Of a stretch of 64,000 bases of DNA, positions 12,800-25,710 are shown one piece after another. This DNA is from Apricaphanius iberus (lineage: Eukaryota > Chordata > Actinopteri > Cyprinodontiformes > Aphaniidae): NCBI GenBank assembly GCA_028564705.1, contig JAPXFQ010002141.1:1116001-1180000 (forward strand), given 5' to 3'. Every line of letters begins with the position of its first letter. The first letter of the stretch is position 1. A model generated the notes under the pieces. The model was not told where the DNA came from, searched no databases, and was given only the letters and a program-made list of their open reading frames with translations. The position numbers and the translations under genes were made by a program.

Positions 12800-15050
12800 C
12801 AGGGTTGTAGTTGATGAAGACTTCCATGACTCAGAAAGAAGAAGGTATCTGTATTGACATGCTACCAATAAAGGATGTTAAAGGATTTAGAAAACCTGCA
12901 ACGGAAGAAAGGTTTTGGATTTTAAAACAACTCTTTGGACCGTTGTTGTTGAATGAAGGAAACTAAATAAATCTGAAACTATTTGATATTTGGAGAAAGG
13001 CAGCAGGTAAAAAACCATTGAACATATAACACAGACATCTTATTACTGTATGTGGATCTCTCGGATGTGAGACTCCATCTGTTTCATTCTTCCCCCAGAC
13101 AAAATTATATTTCAATCCCTTATAGCCTACTTTTAGCTTGAGCTTTTCTCAGAATTAGATGCTCAGATCTTTGCTCATGTTATGCTAAAGGTCGACGTGA
13201 CTGAATGAAATGCATCAGTTATCCATATCTTTTCTTGAAATCTAGACAGTTTGAACTAACGTATTTAATCGGTGGTTGTGGATTATTAATCATGATTGAG
13301 TCACACTTGAATAACCGTGTCAATTATTTTCATTTTAATCTTACGACGTGATATGTTTCCTCTTGGCCCTCAGGTGGAACCCATATGTCCCCAAAGGACA
13401 GTTCCTCTGTATATGGGGTGTCTGCTCTATCACAATGCACCATTCTTTCCCAAAATGTCACTTTAATTATGATCCCTTCATGACAAGCATTATTAAAAAG
13501 TTATACTTTCTGAACTTTGCTTCTTTTAATTTTATATTGTAATAAGTACTGTTGGTTTAATCGTGAAAACATGAATGGTAACCAGGAGTAATGTGCTACA
13601 TTTGATGTAGCTCAAAATCACCAAGTCATGATGTGAGCAATGTTTCTGTTTAAAAAATGGAGGAAAAAAAGGTTTAAGAAACACAGAAAAGGTGCTTTTA
13701 TTGTCTTGTTTTCTCCTGTTGAAAACCCCGTTTTCGTTCAGGTTTTTATTCGATGTGTGGAAAATTAAAAGCCCGGGCCTTGTGTCTTACAATTTTAAGC
13801 GGTGAGCCAGTCGACATTGAGCCTCGCAGTTGAACTTTGAGCTGGGGCACAACATTTTGAAAACGGTTTCCAGAGTGGAGAATTGCGACAATGCTGTGTG
13901 ATTCACTTACATGTACAGGAAAGGCCGGGGGCTCTTGGAAACGATGACTGCTCGCTCAGCCTGTCGTGTAAATGCAATGTCGTTTTCACCGACGTATTCA
14001 AACAGACTCTGCAATGTTGCTGTGCAAACTGCAACTTTGTCTTGTTGAACAAAGATCTCTACTTCATCAGTGCTCATGGGTTTGTATGAAACACCAACCT
14101 TTTTCTAATACATCAGAGAACATCAATGCAGTTTAGATGAGGCGACTGCTGCTCTGGGATTTTCAGGACTTTTTAGAAAGTAAGCCACCATGGGATCTGA
14201 GGTATTCTTTGAATCCTTGTCCTGTTGGCATGTCCAATGAAAACCCAGATTCATGTTCGTCACACATGCCCCAATAATTTGTCCCAGCATTTCCTGACAC
14301 TTGATCGAATAAATCTTGGTTTACCTTGGATGGATCCTTCCAGAGTCCCAAAGCTCGCTGGGCTATTTATGAAGTTGTAAGCAAACTGGAGCTGAATCTT
14401 CTCAGTCATCACTTCTCATGTAGTGATGAAAGTCTTCTAGCTCAGGCATGGAGCCTGTTAGTCCAGATTTGTTTTCTGGAAATATGAGTCAAGAAAAAAA
14501 GTTCAACATTTTATGAATAAAGCAGAATTTCAGAGTATTTAACATCTTTTCATTTTTCAATTTGCAGGCTTCTTGTTTAAGTCCTCCCCCACAAAAAAAA
14601 AATCTGTCTCTATACAAAGTAATAAAATGCATACGGAACAATGAAATTTGCTAATTGCAGCAGGTTTCTCCAATCTCTTTGCCAGGTCTCTGGTTTTTAG
14701 TCCAGCTTCTTGGGTTTCTTATTTGTGTGGACCGGTCCTGGAGATGTATTGGACTGCAATCTGAAATAGAAAAGTTAGCACCCCCCTTCTACCTGACCCA
14801 GCTCCATAAATCGTCTCTTATCCGTTTATGTTCTTTAACCAAATCTTGCTTCTTCACCTTGATTTACAGCAGCACCCCTTATGGTGCAACCTAACCCTAA
14901 TCCAACCGATCAGTAGTCAGACATAACCATAAAACCTTTGGTGAACAAGGACCCCATTGTAAAATAGTCTGCAGAAAATCGCAGTATAAGTTAAATGTCC
15001 ATTTTGCTGACTTTTCTGTAGCATTTTCCTACTTTTGCAAGGTAGTGATA
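12800..15050. other. Gene-free stretch
   Basis: No supported gene. A reverse frame at 14163-14351 (62 codons) has no motif that I recognise, no splice context and no start support. I treat it as chance. Confidence 0.5.
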
Positions 15051-15059
15051 GAATTCTCT

Positions 15060-15765
15060 GCACTATATGGACAGTGCTCTTCACTCTGCCATATTGATTG
15101 GTTGCATCAGGTATGCCTTGGACCACATCTGATTTTGCAAAGGTGTTTTCTTATGGATTTCTGCTGCACATCCATGATGCAAAGCTCCCGTTCCATCACA
15201 TCCCAAAGGTGCTCTATTGGACTGAGATCTGGTGACTGTGGAGGCCATCTGAGTACAGTGATCTCATCGTCATGTTCAAGAAACCAGTCTGAGATGATAC
15301 GAGCTTTATGACATGGAGCGTTATCTTGCTGGAAGGGGCCATCAGAAGATGGGTACACTGTGGTCATAAAGAGATGGACACGGTCAGCAACAATACTCAG
15401 GTAGGCTAAGCGTTGCAACGATGATCCATTGGTACAAAGGGGCCCAAAGTGTGCCAAGAAAATGTCTCCCACACCAATACACCACCACCAGCCTGAACCG
15501 TTGATAATCCATGCTTTCATGTTCTTGACTGACAAATTCTGACCCTACCATCCGAATGTCGCAGCAGAAATTAAGACTCATCAGATCAGACATTTTTACA
15601 ATCTTCTATTGTCCAATTTTTGTGAGCCTGTACGAATTGTGGCCTCAGTTGCCTGATATTACCTGACAGGAGTGGCACCCGGTGTGGTCATCTGCTGCTG
15701 TAGCCCATCTGCCTCAAGGTTCAACGTTTTGTGCGTTCAGAGATGCTCTTCTGCATACCTTAGCT
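15060..15765 (-). pseudogene. Tc1-like transposase, truncated and frameshifted
   Basis: The minus strand encodes the DDE catalytic half of a Tc1/mariner transposase. The 142-residue frame at 15107-15535 holds Asp-Asn-Ala-Pro-Cys-His (second catalytic Asp) and Ser-Pro-Asp-Leu-Ser-Pro-Ile-Glu-His-Leu-Trp-Asp (catalytic Glu region). Upstream coding continues in other frames to about 15763, including the reverse of the fish Tc1 segment ending in GTGCGTTCAGAGATGCTCTTCTGCATACC. The N-terminal helix-turn-helix region and that inverted terminal repeat are absent. It is therefore a truncated, inactive copy, though fairly well preserved compared with the one at 7.7 kb. Confidence 0.85.
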
Positions 15766-16074
15766 TGCGTCATAAGTTAAACTGTGTAAACGCGTTGGAA
15801 TGAAAACAATTTAAACCATCTTTTATTTAAACAAAAAATTTTTACAGACACACATACATAATTGTTGAAATCAGAGCAGTATTGAGCGACATGAACAGAG
15901 CTAAATATAGAGGAAACTTTTCAAAGCCGTTCAATGGGGAGAGAGAAATAATCCCTCACAGGCACTAAAAACCAAATACCCAAAACCAAATCAAAAATGT
16001 AAAGAAAAAAAAGCCCCGTCACTTCCTGTGAAGATGACGATTGATAGTTCAAACCTCAGAAAGACTTCTCATTC

Positions 16075-16330
16075 ACACACTGAGACATCAACAGCACCGC
16101 AGCTCTGAGGTAATAACACTTTCCTCTCAGCCGTAACAACTTCTCATTCATTCTTCAACAAATTTAGCTAGTGTCATGTGTCCATAGTTAAGTGTGTTTG
16201 TAGCATCTGTAATTTTAGCTGTTAATAGTCTACTAATAAAATCCTTTAATTTTGTTCTGTGTAAAATAATATTCCTAAAAATAAAGAGGTTGTTGATATG
16301 AACAGAGTGATGCTTATGATCCAGTAAGCC
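16075..16330 (+). promoter_or_regulatory. Probable 5' untranslated region / promoter side of the receptor gene
   Basis: The start at 16331 is chosen because it opens a signal peptide that splices cleanly into the next exon; an adjacent ATG follows at 16334. Upstream, a GAG/GTAATA donor-like site near 16109 and a CAG near 16325 would allow a non-coding first exon. No TATA box is obvious, and transcript data would be needed to place the start. Confidence 0.25.
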
Positions 16331-19300
16331 ATGATGAGAGGGCGGTTCCTGTTTGTTCTCTGGTGCTCCAACATCCTGGCAGCGGCCAGCAACTTCACAG
16401 GTAACGTCCTTTTGGACACACAAATGTGGCTTTAAAGAAGGCAGCTTTGAGTGGAGCTCACTCTGTGGGCGTACTTGATATCACTGCTTCTGATTTCCCT
16501 CATTTCAACATTAATTGAACAGATGTCAGAGCAGTAACCTTTGTACCACACATTCCAGTCACCAACCACAGGAGAGGTGTAGGAAATTTTAAAGTGTTGA
16601 AATGCCAAAAGCTCATGTTTTATCTGCGTTTTATATCACGTGCATGTGTTGTCACTTTGTTCCTTTCACATGTTACTTTCGTCTGGTTTTGATTTGAATG
16701 AACAATTCACTGAAGTACAGTTACATGGCAGATTACACGTAGAAATCACCTAAAGTTAGGCATATGACTGCTGAGTTTGCTACCAAGTTTTTTTTTTTGT
16801 CTCAGTTTTCTGTTATGCTCCAATCCAGTCATGGAACTGGTTTAAAATTCAGTGGGGGAAAAATGCAAATAATAATTATAATAATAAAAACAATGTTGGA
16901 CTTCTTTAAGAGAAAACCTGAAAAGTGTGCCTTCTTAAAAGGAAAATATGAAGAAGCACAACTTTGGTAAAGTTCTGTAGCAGTTTGGGTTGCTTGAAAT
17001 TCACTCAAACAGAAATTTTTAGACTGTTTAAAAAAAAAAAGATGACTGCGTGAAATTGTGAAGAGATGCTGTAAAGTCACCAAAATCAGCAACAATTCTC
17101 AAACATTTGAGCACAGTTATTTTGGCTAAGTCTCAATCCAACTTTATTGTGTGTTTTCTAATCCTATTTTCTTTCTGATTCTGCTGGTTCAGTCAGTGGA
17201 AATTCCTGTGTGAGCGACTACAAGAAAAACATAACCTGTTCGTGGGACATCACAGCTCGTCCTCTGGTCCAGTCCAACAGCTACTGCCAAACGGTCCACA
17301 TAAAAAACAGGTATCTGCACATCAAGCCAAACTGTATGAACACTTTGAAAATCCTGGCTGTTCCCTAAGAAAACTCATGTCTGTAAGAAGAATATATGTA
17401 TTTTTTTTCTAGGAATATTTCCTGTCCAGTCATGATGACTCAGGAGGGTTTCTTCTGCACTTGTGCAGTTGTGCGGAAATTTTTTGTAAATTCTGACATA
17501 TTTAACATCAGTCTTTGTAATGAATCCGCCTGCCTGATGTTCCAGCAAGACTTTAATCCAGGTGACAACAGTAAGTCTGCACTAATTGTTCTCTAAGCGA
17601 CACATTTCTCCTGTCTTTGTTGTTTTGTCAAGTTCCCTGAGGCAAAGAAAAGATTAGCGATTGTCTCTGATCAATGTAATTATGAAAATCTGATTGAGAC
17701 AATTTTTTCTAAACAGTCAAGCCATCCCCAGCGCCTGAAGTGGAGCTCCAACAATCAAATAACTCTGTCAACATAACCTGTAAAAGCAGTTATGAAGATC
17801 ATTTGTACCTTGATCGTTGCCTCGACTATGAAGTCTTCCTCCAACAAACTAACAGCACCTGGAAGAAAGTAAGACCCAGTAATGTGAGCAATCATGCCCT
17901 AATCATTTGTGAACACCATGCATTAACTGCTAGCATCGCTGTTTGTGTTTTTCCATAGAATTTTAGGCTCTCATCTAAGACTTTTGAAGTTCTTAATAAA
18001 TCACAGCTCAAGCCAAACACAGAGTACTGTGTCAAAGCCAGGTTTATGGCTGTGAAACCATACTCCTCTTTTTGGAGTGAATGGAGTGAACCGAAATGTT
18101 GGATGAACAAACAAAAAGGAGGTAAACTGCCAGTTTGGGGGAGGGGGGGGGGGTGCTTCTCACTGTCAAAAAGATAAAAAGCCTGAAAACAGAAACTGAA
18201 TTTACATTTTTTTTTAAGTTAAAGGTATTTTTTATTTTTTAGTTTAAAGATGTATTCCTTGTGAAACATGCATCAGACTGTATTATCGGACGAAGTATGA
18301 GTGTCAGATGTTTCCCCACTGCTTTCACAGAACTGTACAGATAATTCAGACGTCAGCCACCTCACATACTTTCATATCTTTCTAGCATGACTCAATAACT
18401 CTGTCGTTTTCCTCTCCTCTTCTCAGAACAAAAACACATAGTACCTATTTTACTCAAATATCTGAGCCCTTTCTGTGTCACTTTTGGAATCCTCCTGTTT
18501 TTGCTCTACAATCCTCATACAAGGTAGCTCAGCTGTTCCTTCAACAATTATTTGTCAGAATATTTAAGAAGATTTATCTCAATATCATGTTATGATCTTT
18601 TGCGACAGAATGAAGATAAAAACTCTGGCCCGCACCCCAACACCAGCCCCTTTCTTTAAACCTCTGTTCCAGCAACATGAAGGAAATCTCAAGGTGAGAC
18701 CTTTACAGTAAATGAGAAAAGTTATGTCTAGTCCTACCTGTCTGAACTTTAAAACGTGAACTTTCCACATATGTAACCCCCTTTAGATTTCAATTCTAAA
18801 TGATTTCCTTTCAACCGAGATGTTTGTTCCTGATTGGAAACGTCAGTCCCTTCACCTAAAATAATTATATTGAAAAGAGAACGAAATCATTGTTTACTTT
18901 AAATTTGGAAAAAAAAATGGAAGATGAAAATTATTTACACCATTCTCCATAAGTATTTGAATTTTTATGAAATTACATTGTCCTGTTATACTTCTCCGTT
19001 CCCTGGGAAGATTTGCAAAGCAATTAACTGTCAGGACAACAGGGGGTGTAGCCCTTTTCTGGAGAGTTGCAGCCACTGTTGCAGTCACGTCTGTGGCTAA
19101 CAACAGACTACATCTTATTTTCCTTTAATTGTTTTTTTAACAAAACTCTTAACTTGAACAACTACAACTTCTTTCACTACTCAAAAGAGCTTTTTGTGCA
19201 CAAGTACAATAAAAAGCTCCTCATTCTCTATCGTAATGGATGCTGAACGCTCACGTTCCAATCCAACCTAATCCACCTTTATTTATAGAAAAAAAGCCAC

Positions 19301-21712
19301 ACATTTGACCAAAGTGCTGCACACAAACAGCCATAAATAGCACAAGAATTATCAAGCAATTGAAATAACAACACTGCTAAATGAATAAATAGATAAGTAA
19401 AATTCAATGCTTCGTTCAGAGGTAAAAGTCTGTGAAAAAAAACATTCTTTGGATTTGAGAACAATAAGTGAGCCGGTCTGGCTGATCTGTGAGGCTAAAG
19501 CATTCCAGGGTTCTGGCACAGTGACTGAAAATGTACAGTCCCCTCTCAGCTTCCTGTTTGTCTTTGGAACAGTTAACAGCAACTGATCCGCCTATCTCAG
19601 ACTGGCTTCAGTAGGTTGGACAGGTAAAGTGAGGAAAGACCATAAAGACATTTAGAAACACATAAAATAATTGTAAAAGCTATTCTAAAACAGACTGGGA
19701 GCCAGTGAAAAGATGCTGAAATTGGGGTTATGTGCCCCCCCTTATGAGCACCAGTTAAAAGTCCAGCTGGTTAAAAGCCCAGGTTACCAACTGGACCAAC
19801 TAAAGATGAGAAAGCGACTTCTGACTGAGCCCGGCATAAAGTATATTGCAGTATTCTATACGAATTGTGACAAAAGCAAATCTCACTCATTCAAAGGGAG
19901 AAAAGGTTTTGCTTTTGCCAGTTGTCTTAGGTGAAAACAGCTAGACTTGACTGTTGAGCAAACCTGAGCATCAAGTTTGAGGCTAGAATCCAACCTGACT
20001 CCTAGATGCCTCCGCTGTGTTTATACACTAATAATCTCTGTGTTGTTCAGAAGAAACAGAAAATGTTTTTAAAAAAAGTACAGATGATCGAAACAAATGT
20101 TCCATATATCTCTCCCATATTTCATTAATAAAAAAGAGCAATGGCAGCAAACTTTGGTGTTTTATTTGCATCAAAAATGGTACGTTTTCACTCATAGTTA
20201 GAAAGGTTGATTATTTGTGATTATTTCACTGCTACCCGATGATTGATTCAATTCAAATTTTAAATCGTTTGACTAATTGAAAGACATCTCTTGTCACAGC
20301 TACACAGATGATATTGAGTTGTACACCTCCTTTCCCCCAAATGAAAATGTCTTTAAGTGCTTTGACTCTTGCAGACAGTTTTCTTTAATTAAATGAAGAA
20401 AAAACAGAAATAATCATCTTTGATACAGAACAAAATACATGTCTGGGACAACGGAGACACTTGGAACGTTTTGGTTATTCGATAAAATCATCTGTTAGGA
20501 ACCTTGGCAAAACCTTTGATTCTGGTTTTACTATGGATGCACACATCAGGTCTCTGGTTCCTTCTTATTGTAATGTATATCTGTACATGGATCTAAATAT
20601 TTTAAATTATTTAAACATCTTTAACATGCTGTGTTCCACATGACAACCTGAGTATGCCACTTTATTTGCTATTTTATCTTTTATAACTGCACTGTAACTA
20701 TGTCCAAAATTTGCATCTTTTTCTTGACTCTTAATTTCTGTTCTGTTTTCACATTGCTTCTATTACAACCAACACCGGATTATTCTATTCTATTCCATTC
20801 TATACTTTTCTATTCTATTCTTCTCAGAATAATTGCTAAACTAAACTCACTTCTCTGATCCATCCTGAATTGAAAGTAATTATTCATGCTTTCGTTTAAT
20901 CATCCTTGGTTCAGAGAGATTTCTGAACATTACTGGTAATCAGCGGTGTTATTGCAGCCCAGTCTCGTCTTATTGGCTGCTCGTTTTAATCAGTGCCATC
21001 CTCCTTTCCTTTGCTAAAGTTCTCCACTCCAAACTGAATAACTTCTAGGGTTATAAAGACAGTTTTCTATTGTCAGCCATTCACCTTTGAAGAATCTTCC
21101 TCATTTAAAGAGACTTGGCCCCTTCAGGAAATAAGTGACCTCATCATACTCATGTGTGTTTTGTTGAATTTGTAGGAGTGGCTTTCCCCTCCCGGGAAGC
21201 ATGTTCTGACGTTCAAAACTGAGGAGAACCTGGTAGCCGATGCTGTGACTGTAGTGCCAAAATCCAGCCTTAAAGTTATAGAGGAGAACCAAGTCTTCCT
21301 CACCGCTCCAGAAACACAACTGCTCTTCCCTCTGAGTCCCACCACCTATGTTGGCTTACCAGGGATGGACAAGGCCTCCTCTCCTATGCCTGTGGCCTAT
21401 CCAGGAGAGACTCCCTACACTCAGCTCCCCTGCTCCGTTTGGGGATTTGGTGTCCAAGAAGTAGAGGCTGTCTGCCATGATCCAAAAAGTTTCCTTGAGA
21501 TCAGCCATTCTGATTCTGGTTGCAGCTGCGAGGACCTGACCCAGAGCCCGGAGTGCAGCTTACCATGCAGTCCTGTGGATGAAATCCCGACACCCAGTTG
21601 CTGCATCGATTACTGCATCCTCAACAAGACAGCGGAGGGAGTTGTTCCCGTGTTACTGTCCAAAGAACGTGCTGGAGATGTTCCACCCAATCCCCCAAAG
21701 TCAGAAGGATGA
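16331..21712 (+). CDS. IL-21 receptor-like type I cytokine receptor, complete
   Basis: Eight coding exons join in frame at 16331-16400, 17193-17310, 17413-17570, 17717-17868, 17959-18121, 18427-18523, 18609-18693 and 21176-21712 (459 residues), each with GT/AG borders. Residues 1-21 form a signal peptide. The first receptor domain has Cys-Val-Ser-Asp-Tyr and Thr-Cys-Ser-Trp. The second has Ile-Lys-Pro and Tyr-Glu-Asp, as in IL-21R. WSEWS lies at residues 205-209, with a membrane segment at about 231-248. Box1 (PTPAPFFKPLF) in the next exon is followed by Gly-Asn-Leu-Lys-Glu-Trp-Leu. The tail has an Asp-Ser-Gly-Cys patch and Tyr427 in Asp-Tyr-Cys-Ile-Leu, but not the DTIDSGF and YVKQW motifs of its neighbour at 2 kb. 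Several Asn-X-Ser/Thr sites fit a cell-surface glycoprotein. It is a tandem relative of il21r. IL-4R alpha is the main alternative, since IL4R and IL21R are neighbours in mammals, but ectodomain and Box1 favour IL-21R. Confidence 0.85.
18139..18153. repeat. Poly-G tract in receptor intron
   Basis: A run of G with one interruption, shortly after the donor of the WSEWS exon. It is a simple repeat. Confidence 0.8.
19255..20035 (-). mobile_element. Antisense non-LTR retrotransposon 3' relic inside receptor intron 7
   Basis: Minus-strand reading gives a decayed LINE end. The plus strand opens with CCACCTTTATTTATAG and CCAAAGTGCTGCACAC, typical reversed ends. The minus frame at 19352-19582 includes Arg-Lys-Leu-Arg-Gly-Asp-Cys-Thr-Phe-Ser-Val. 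The block around 19700-19860 (CTGGGAGCCAGTGAAAAGATG) is the reversed segment that precedes the C-terminal motif in these elements. It lies in the 2.5-kb intron between the Box1 exon and the final exon and is broken by stops. Confidence 0.55.
20290..21060 (+). pseudogene. L2-type reverse transcriptase fragment, sense, in receptor intron 7
   Basis: The plus strand carries Ser-Tyr-Thr-Asp-Asp-Ile-Glu-Leu-Tyr near 20296-20325, the decayed catalytic YADD box. Next comes Val-Arg-Asn-Leu-Gly-Lys-Thr-Phe-Asp-Ser with Met-Asp-Ala-His-Ile-Arg-Ser-Leu, the thumb-proximal motif of CR1/L2 elements. A further piece near 20822-20900 recalls Leu-Arg-Ile-Ile-Ala-Lys then Ile-His-Ala-Phe. A TTCTA pentamer tract lies between them. 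Stops and shifts make it non-functional. Confidence 0.6.
20775..20822. repeat. ATTCT-type pentanucleotide repeat
   Basis: Short imperfect tandem of TATTC/ATTCT units inside the LINE relic in the receptor intron. Confidence 0.7.
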
Positions 21713-22679
21713 GAAAGCCTTCCGTTTGCTCATGTAGGGCAAAACGATTTCCATCTCAACCACTCATTGACTCAATGCATGTGAACAAACCTGCAATGTT
21801 TCTTTTTTTTAAACCAGTCAGTCAGCACTTGCAATTCAGGGATTGAATTACTTCTGACTGATTAAAGCAAATTGATTCTGGATTTGTTGTAGACCTGCAG
21901 GGTATCTTCGGCCCATTTGGGATCTATCCCACCTTTCCAACTAGGAGAGACTAGACCTGATAATGCACTTCCTAAAGCCTCTATGATATATGTTATCGTA
22001 CTGTTTTGAGATGAGAATGTGTGGGTTTTGTTTGTACTTATTAACAGATTGCTTTTATTCACTTCAGTCTAAGGAAAAGAATGAACCATTTAAGCTTTGT
22101 GATGTAATAACAGAGCCCATAGACAACAACAGCTTAGATTGTTTTAATGTTCTAAGATGCATTATTTTCAATATCTGTTTGCCTCCATTAAAATATTTGA
22201 TGATGTTATAGCCTCAAAGGAAGCTGTTTTATTTGTGGCATCCATTGCATATGTTGAATTCACACTGCCTAGATCAGAGTCAGTCTGCCTCACGTTTTCT
22301 TGGCCTCAGATAAAGGAATATATATTTCTGTTGAGTATTTGATGTAAAGAGGTTGAGAAACGATGAAAAACTTTCTGGTGCTTCAGGTTAAACCTCTAAA
22401 TTCATAAACAAAAATGGTTTCTCCCTCTCTTTTTTCTGTATTGTTTGGGAATCGTCTTGGTACAGAATCCTGATGATTAAACGAGCAGAGAGATCCAGAT
22501 GTTGAATTGTGTCCACTTGATGATCTCAGTAAGGGACTTTGAACCTTGAAAGCAGCACTGAAAATGTCTTCACCTTAACATTATTGCATATTGTTTTTCT
22601 GAGGTACGTTACTATGAATGTTGTACAAAATCCATGGGCTAAATGTTTGTTTGCAATATATCTTTGAAGCGTTCCTTTA

Positions 22680-22824
22680 AATAAATCTTTAATAGATTCT
22701 TTCTGTTTACAGCAGAAAAAAAGGAAAATTATGTGCTGCTGAAATTTTAAGATGGAGTGGCAATAACCCCATTTCGCTCTATTATGCTTATCTTCTTGTA
22801 ATTAATAGCCTAACATTCAATAAA
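22680..22824 (+). terminator. Candidate poly(A) signals of the receptor gene
   Basis: AATAAA occurs at 22680-22685 and again at 22819-22824, about 1 kb after the stop codon. Either could end the transcript. Confidence 0.4.
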
Positions 22825-22829
22825 GTATT

Positions 22830-23690
22830 GAAAATACAATGTGTTTTCTTCTTTTTATTGTGCTTTTGCAGATTTTAGCAAAGTCAAGGATGATTCAAAT
22901 CAGAAGGGATAGACAGAAAAATGAATTAGCTTTTAATAAATACCACGATACAAACAGTAAATATGTAAAGCGGGAAATAATTTACTCCCACTTAAGTTAT
23001 TACATTTTCGTAGATGCAGGAGAACTTTTGAAAGACATGTTTATTTTCACCCCAAAAATAATGTGAAATTGAAACTGATTCAAATGAATAGAAAGCAGCT
23101 GTGGAATCTACAAAAGTGATGGGACAGTAAATCTATCACATTTTTTTGTTTGCTGTTTTGCAGTGAAATATGTTGTTTTGAAACTGTAAGTGTAAATGTC
23201 TGAAAAAGTGGAAAAGTAGTTGCTGAAACTCAGTCATAAGGTTCTTCCACTTAGTCATTTTTTTAACATGGAGGAAGGAAATCTAATAGGACAATTTTAA
23301 TGTGATTGTTATTGATTGTTTTAAGATTCTGTAAGATTAAAGTTACGTGAATAAAATAATGAGGATTTAAATTGACCACTTATGAATGCTATGACTCTTT
23401 AGTTTGAGTGTTTTGTGTCTTGAGTTGATTGTTGTTCTGTTCTCTCTGTTCCTCTGTACACGTTCAGGATTTTTTTCTAATTAGATTCCTTCAATCACTC
23501 TCCCCACAGCTTCTATCCCATTTTTCCTCTGTTCAAGATTCACTTGATTAAAATCCTGATATTTTCTTCTTTTTTTACCTACACATTTTTTTTGTATTTT
23601 ACGTTTTTGTTTTAGTTGTACACTTTATTTACACACCACACCCACCCTCCTTCTTGCAAAACACATGACAAAGTGTTGCATACAACAGTT
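22830..23690. other. Gene-free stretch
   Basis: Downstream of the receptor poly(A) sites. The only frame (75 codons at 22839) has no motif, and I see no gene. Confidence 0.5.
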
Positions 23691-23870
23691 TTTCCCAAAG
23701 GTGGCCCTAAAGACACACTCCTCTTCATGTTTTAGAGGTGATTCTTCCTTAACACACCCGATTTAGATGATTGTAGTTCCATAGAAGCCTATTAATCAGC
23801 CATCAATGGAAAATAGGTGTGCTGAAGCACTGAAACACCTAAAGCATGCATGTCCCAAACACTGACGAAC
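23690..23870. repeat. Decayed miniature palindromic element
   Basis: The arms TTTTAGAGGTGATTC and GAAACACCTAAAGCATG, around ACACACCCGATTTAGATGATTG, show the same layout as the palindromic element at 12683-12798, in more eroded form. Confidence 0.45.
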
Positions 23871-23989
23871 AAGCAGGATTCTTGAGTACAACTCAACTAA
23901 CGGTTCATAATGCACATGTGGAGATGTGAAAAAATCTTGATTCTGTCTTTATTTCCTGTACTCAGGTTAGATTTCCCCCACAGGACGCA

Positions 23990-24345
23990 TGTTGCAGTTC
24001 TGTAACTTCTTCTCTAACACCCAGTCGATCGCGGCAGATGGCCTCTCATACCCAGCCAGGTTCTTGTTCTGCTGGACGTCTTCACCGTCATTAAATGCTT
24101 GCTCAGCATGAGGGATTGCAGAGAAGCAAACAACACAACGCAGGTGACTGCTACTGTCTCTACTTGCTAGTCAAGGAGGGTTAACGCAGCTAGCCAATGA
24201 CTCAATATCTGCTGGGTTTCCTTAGATAGAAAACCTTTAAGCTGATTGGAATGCATGTATGATTTAAATGAAATGATTTTTCTTGTAGAGTGCCTTGAGG
24301 TGAAGTGTTGTGACATGGCTCTACATAAATGAACTGAATTGAATA
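23990..24345 (+). mobile_element. L2-type LINE 3' untranslated fragment
   Basis: Contains TCGATCGCGGCAGATGGCC, GCTTGCTCAGCATGAGGGAT and the terminus GAGTGCCTTGAGGTGAAGTG with TACATAAATGAACTGAATTGAA. The same three blocks occur in the same order in the better-kept copy at 30773-32750. The coding part is missing. Confidence 0.75.
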
Positions 24346-24730
24346 TTTGAGAGAAAACAATGGAAGGAAAGTGAAAGTAAGAGGAAGCTGTTAGGTGTGA
24401 ATGTGGGTAGGACGTCGTTACCACAGGATGAATTTTCTGCTGCTCGGCTGCAGCGGAAATACGGACTGTTAAAAGTCACGAGCATCAGCTGAAAAACCTG
24501 TTGTACATTCAAATCCTGTGGTAGGATTTCTAGAGTCACTGAGGGGCAAACAAAAGGGTGAAGGGTGGGCGTCAAGTCCCACGACTCATTTTTCTACTAA
24601 TCTGTTTATCAGTTGGCACCCACATAAATTTCCCCAACATTTCACGCAGTGGAGGCTTTTCCCCACCAACATGCCCACACAAACATGTTTTAGGAAGAGT
24701 CAAGGGATAGAGACACTGCATTGGAAACAT

Positions 24731-24746
24731 ATGGGGGGGGGGGGGT
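24731..24746. repeat. Poly-G tract
   Basis: A run of about 16 G, likely unstable and prone to sequencing error. Confidence 0.85.
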
Positions 24747-25559
24747 AATATTTCCAGTATACGGTGAGTTTATAGTGTATGACAGCATTAAAAAATAACA
24801 TCAAAGCTCAGCGAAATAACACTGCTGAGTGTGTCGTGTTTCTGCAAGATAAAATCAGAGCAATGCACGAAATGGTCTCTGCAAAATATAACATTATGAG
24901 ACAGTGAAGCGATCTGGAGATTATCAATCCCCTAATTTCTGTCCCTAAACACAGTAAAATTTCCAAATGAGAGTCCAGGTGGAACCATCTCCCTCCCACA
25001 CAGATTCAGCTATTAGTCACACATGATTGAAGTATGGTAAATACGTCCCATCGCACGTACCAAAGAACAATCTAGGGGAGAAAAGGTTAGCTGTAGTGGT
25101 TGTCGCTCTTTTTTCAAACCTCTGCCAAACCTCACGGCAGAACTCGTGCTGCACTGTCAGAGTTCATGCATTAAAGGCTCGGTGCTAACCCAACTGGGTT
25201 TCACATCATTGTTCATGTTCAAGTTGACTTGTGTTAATTAGCACTGATCGTGTTTTACAATGTAAAACAGAACAGAAATCCTTGTTATTTTCAACAGCAG
25301 TAAATAAGGCAGAAACTAAACAGAGATGATTTTTGAAAACAAAACAATTACTTCTCAAAATCAAATTTAAGACTAAATAGTTTTCCCCTTTCAGAGAGCT
25401 GTGCACATTACACCAACCGGAGTACAAGGTCATTTCTGTCTACTCGTGTTTATTCACAATCTATACAAAAACAAGACATTTCACTCTTAAATTAGATTGT
25501 ATAAACTGACTGGAGCTGATGATCTGTCCAACCAAGTTATCTACTTGAACATAGGAGTT

Positions 25560-25710
25560 AAACTCTGGTCCTTAAAGGACCATGTTCTACAACTCCTAAA
25601 CAGGTTTCTGTTTCAACACGCCTGAATCAAATAATTAGGTCATCAACAGGACCCCATAGCAACCATTTGATTCGGGTGTGTTGGACAAGGAACTCATCTA
25701 AAGGCAGAGG
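25560..25710. repeat. Decayed miniature palindromic element
   Basis: CAACACGCCTGAATCAAATAATTAGG followed by CCATTTGATTCGGGTGTGTTGG, the core of the same fish palindromic repeat as at 12683, with the end arms mostly eroded. Confidence 0.55.

Noticed and set aside
14163..14351. Reverse 62-codon frame with varied composition
   Set aside because: No recognised motif, no start context and no partner exons. Likely chance or an unidentified relic.
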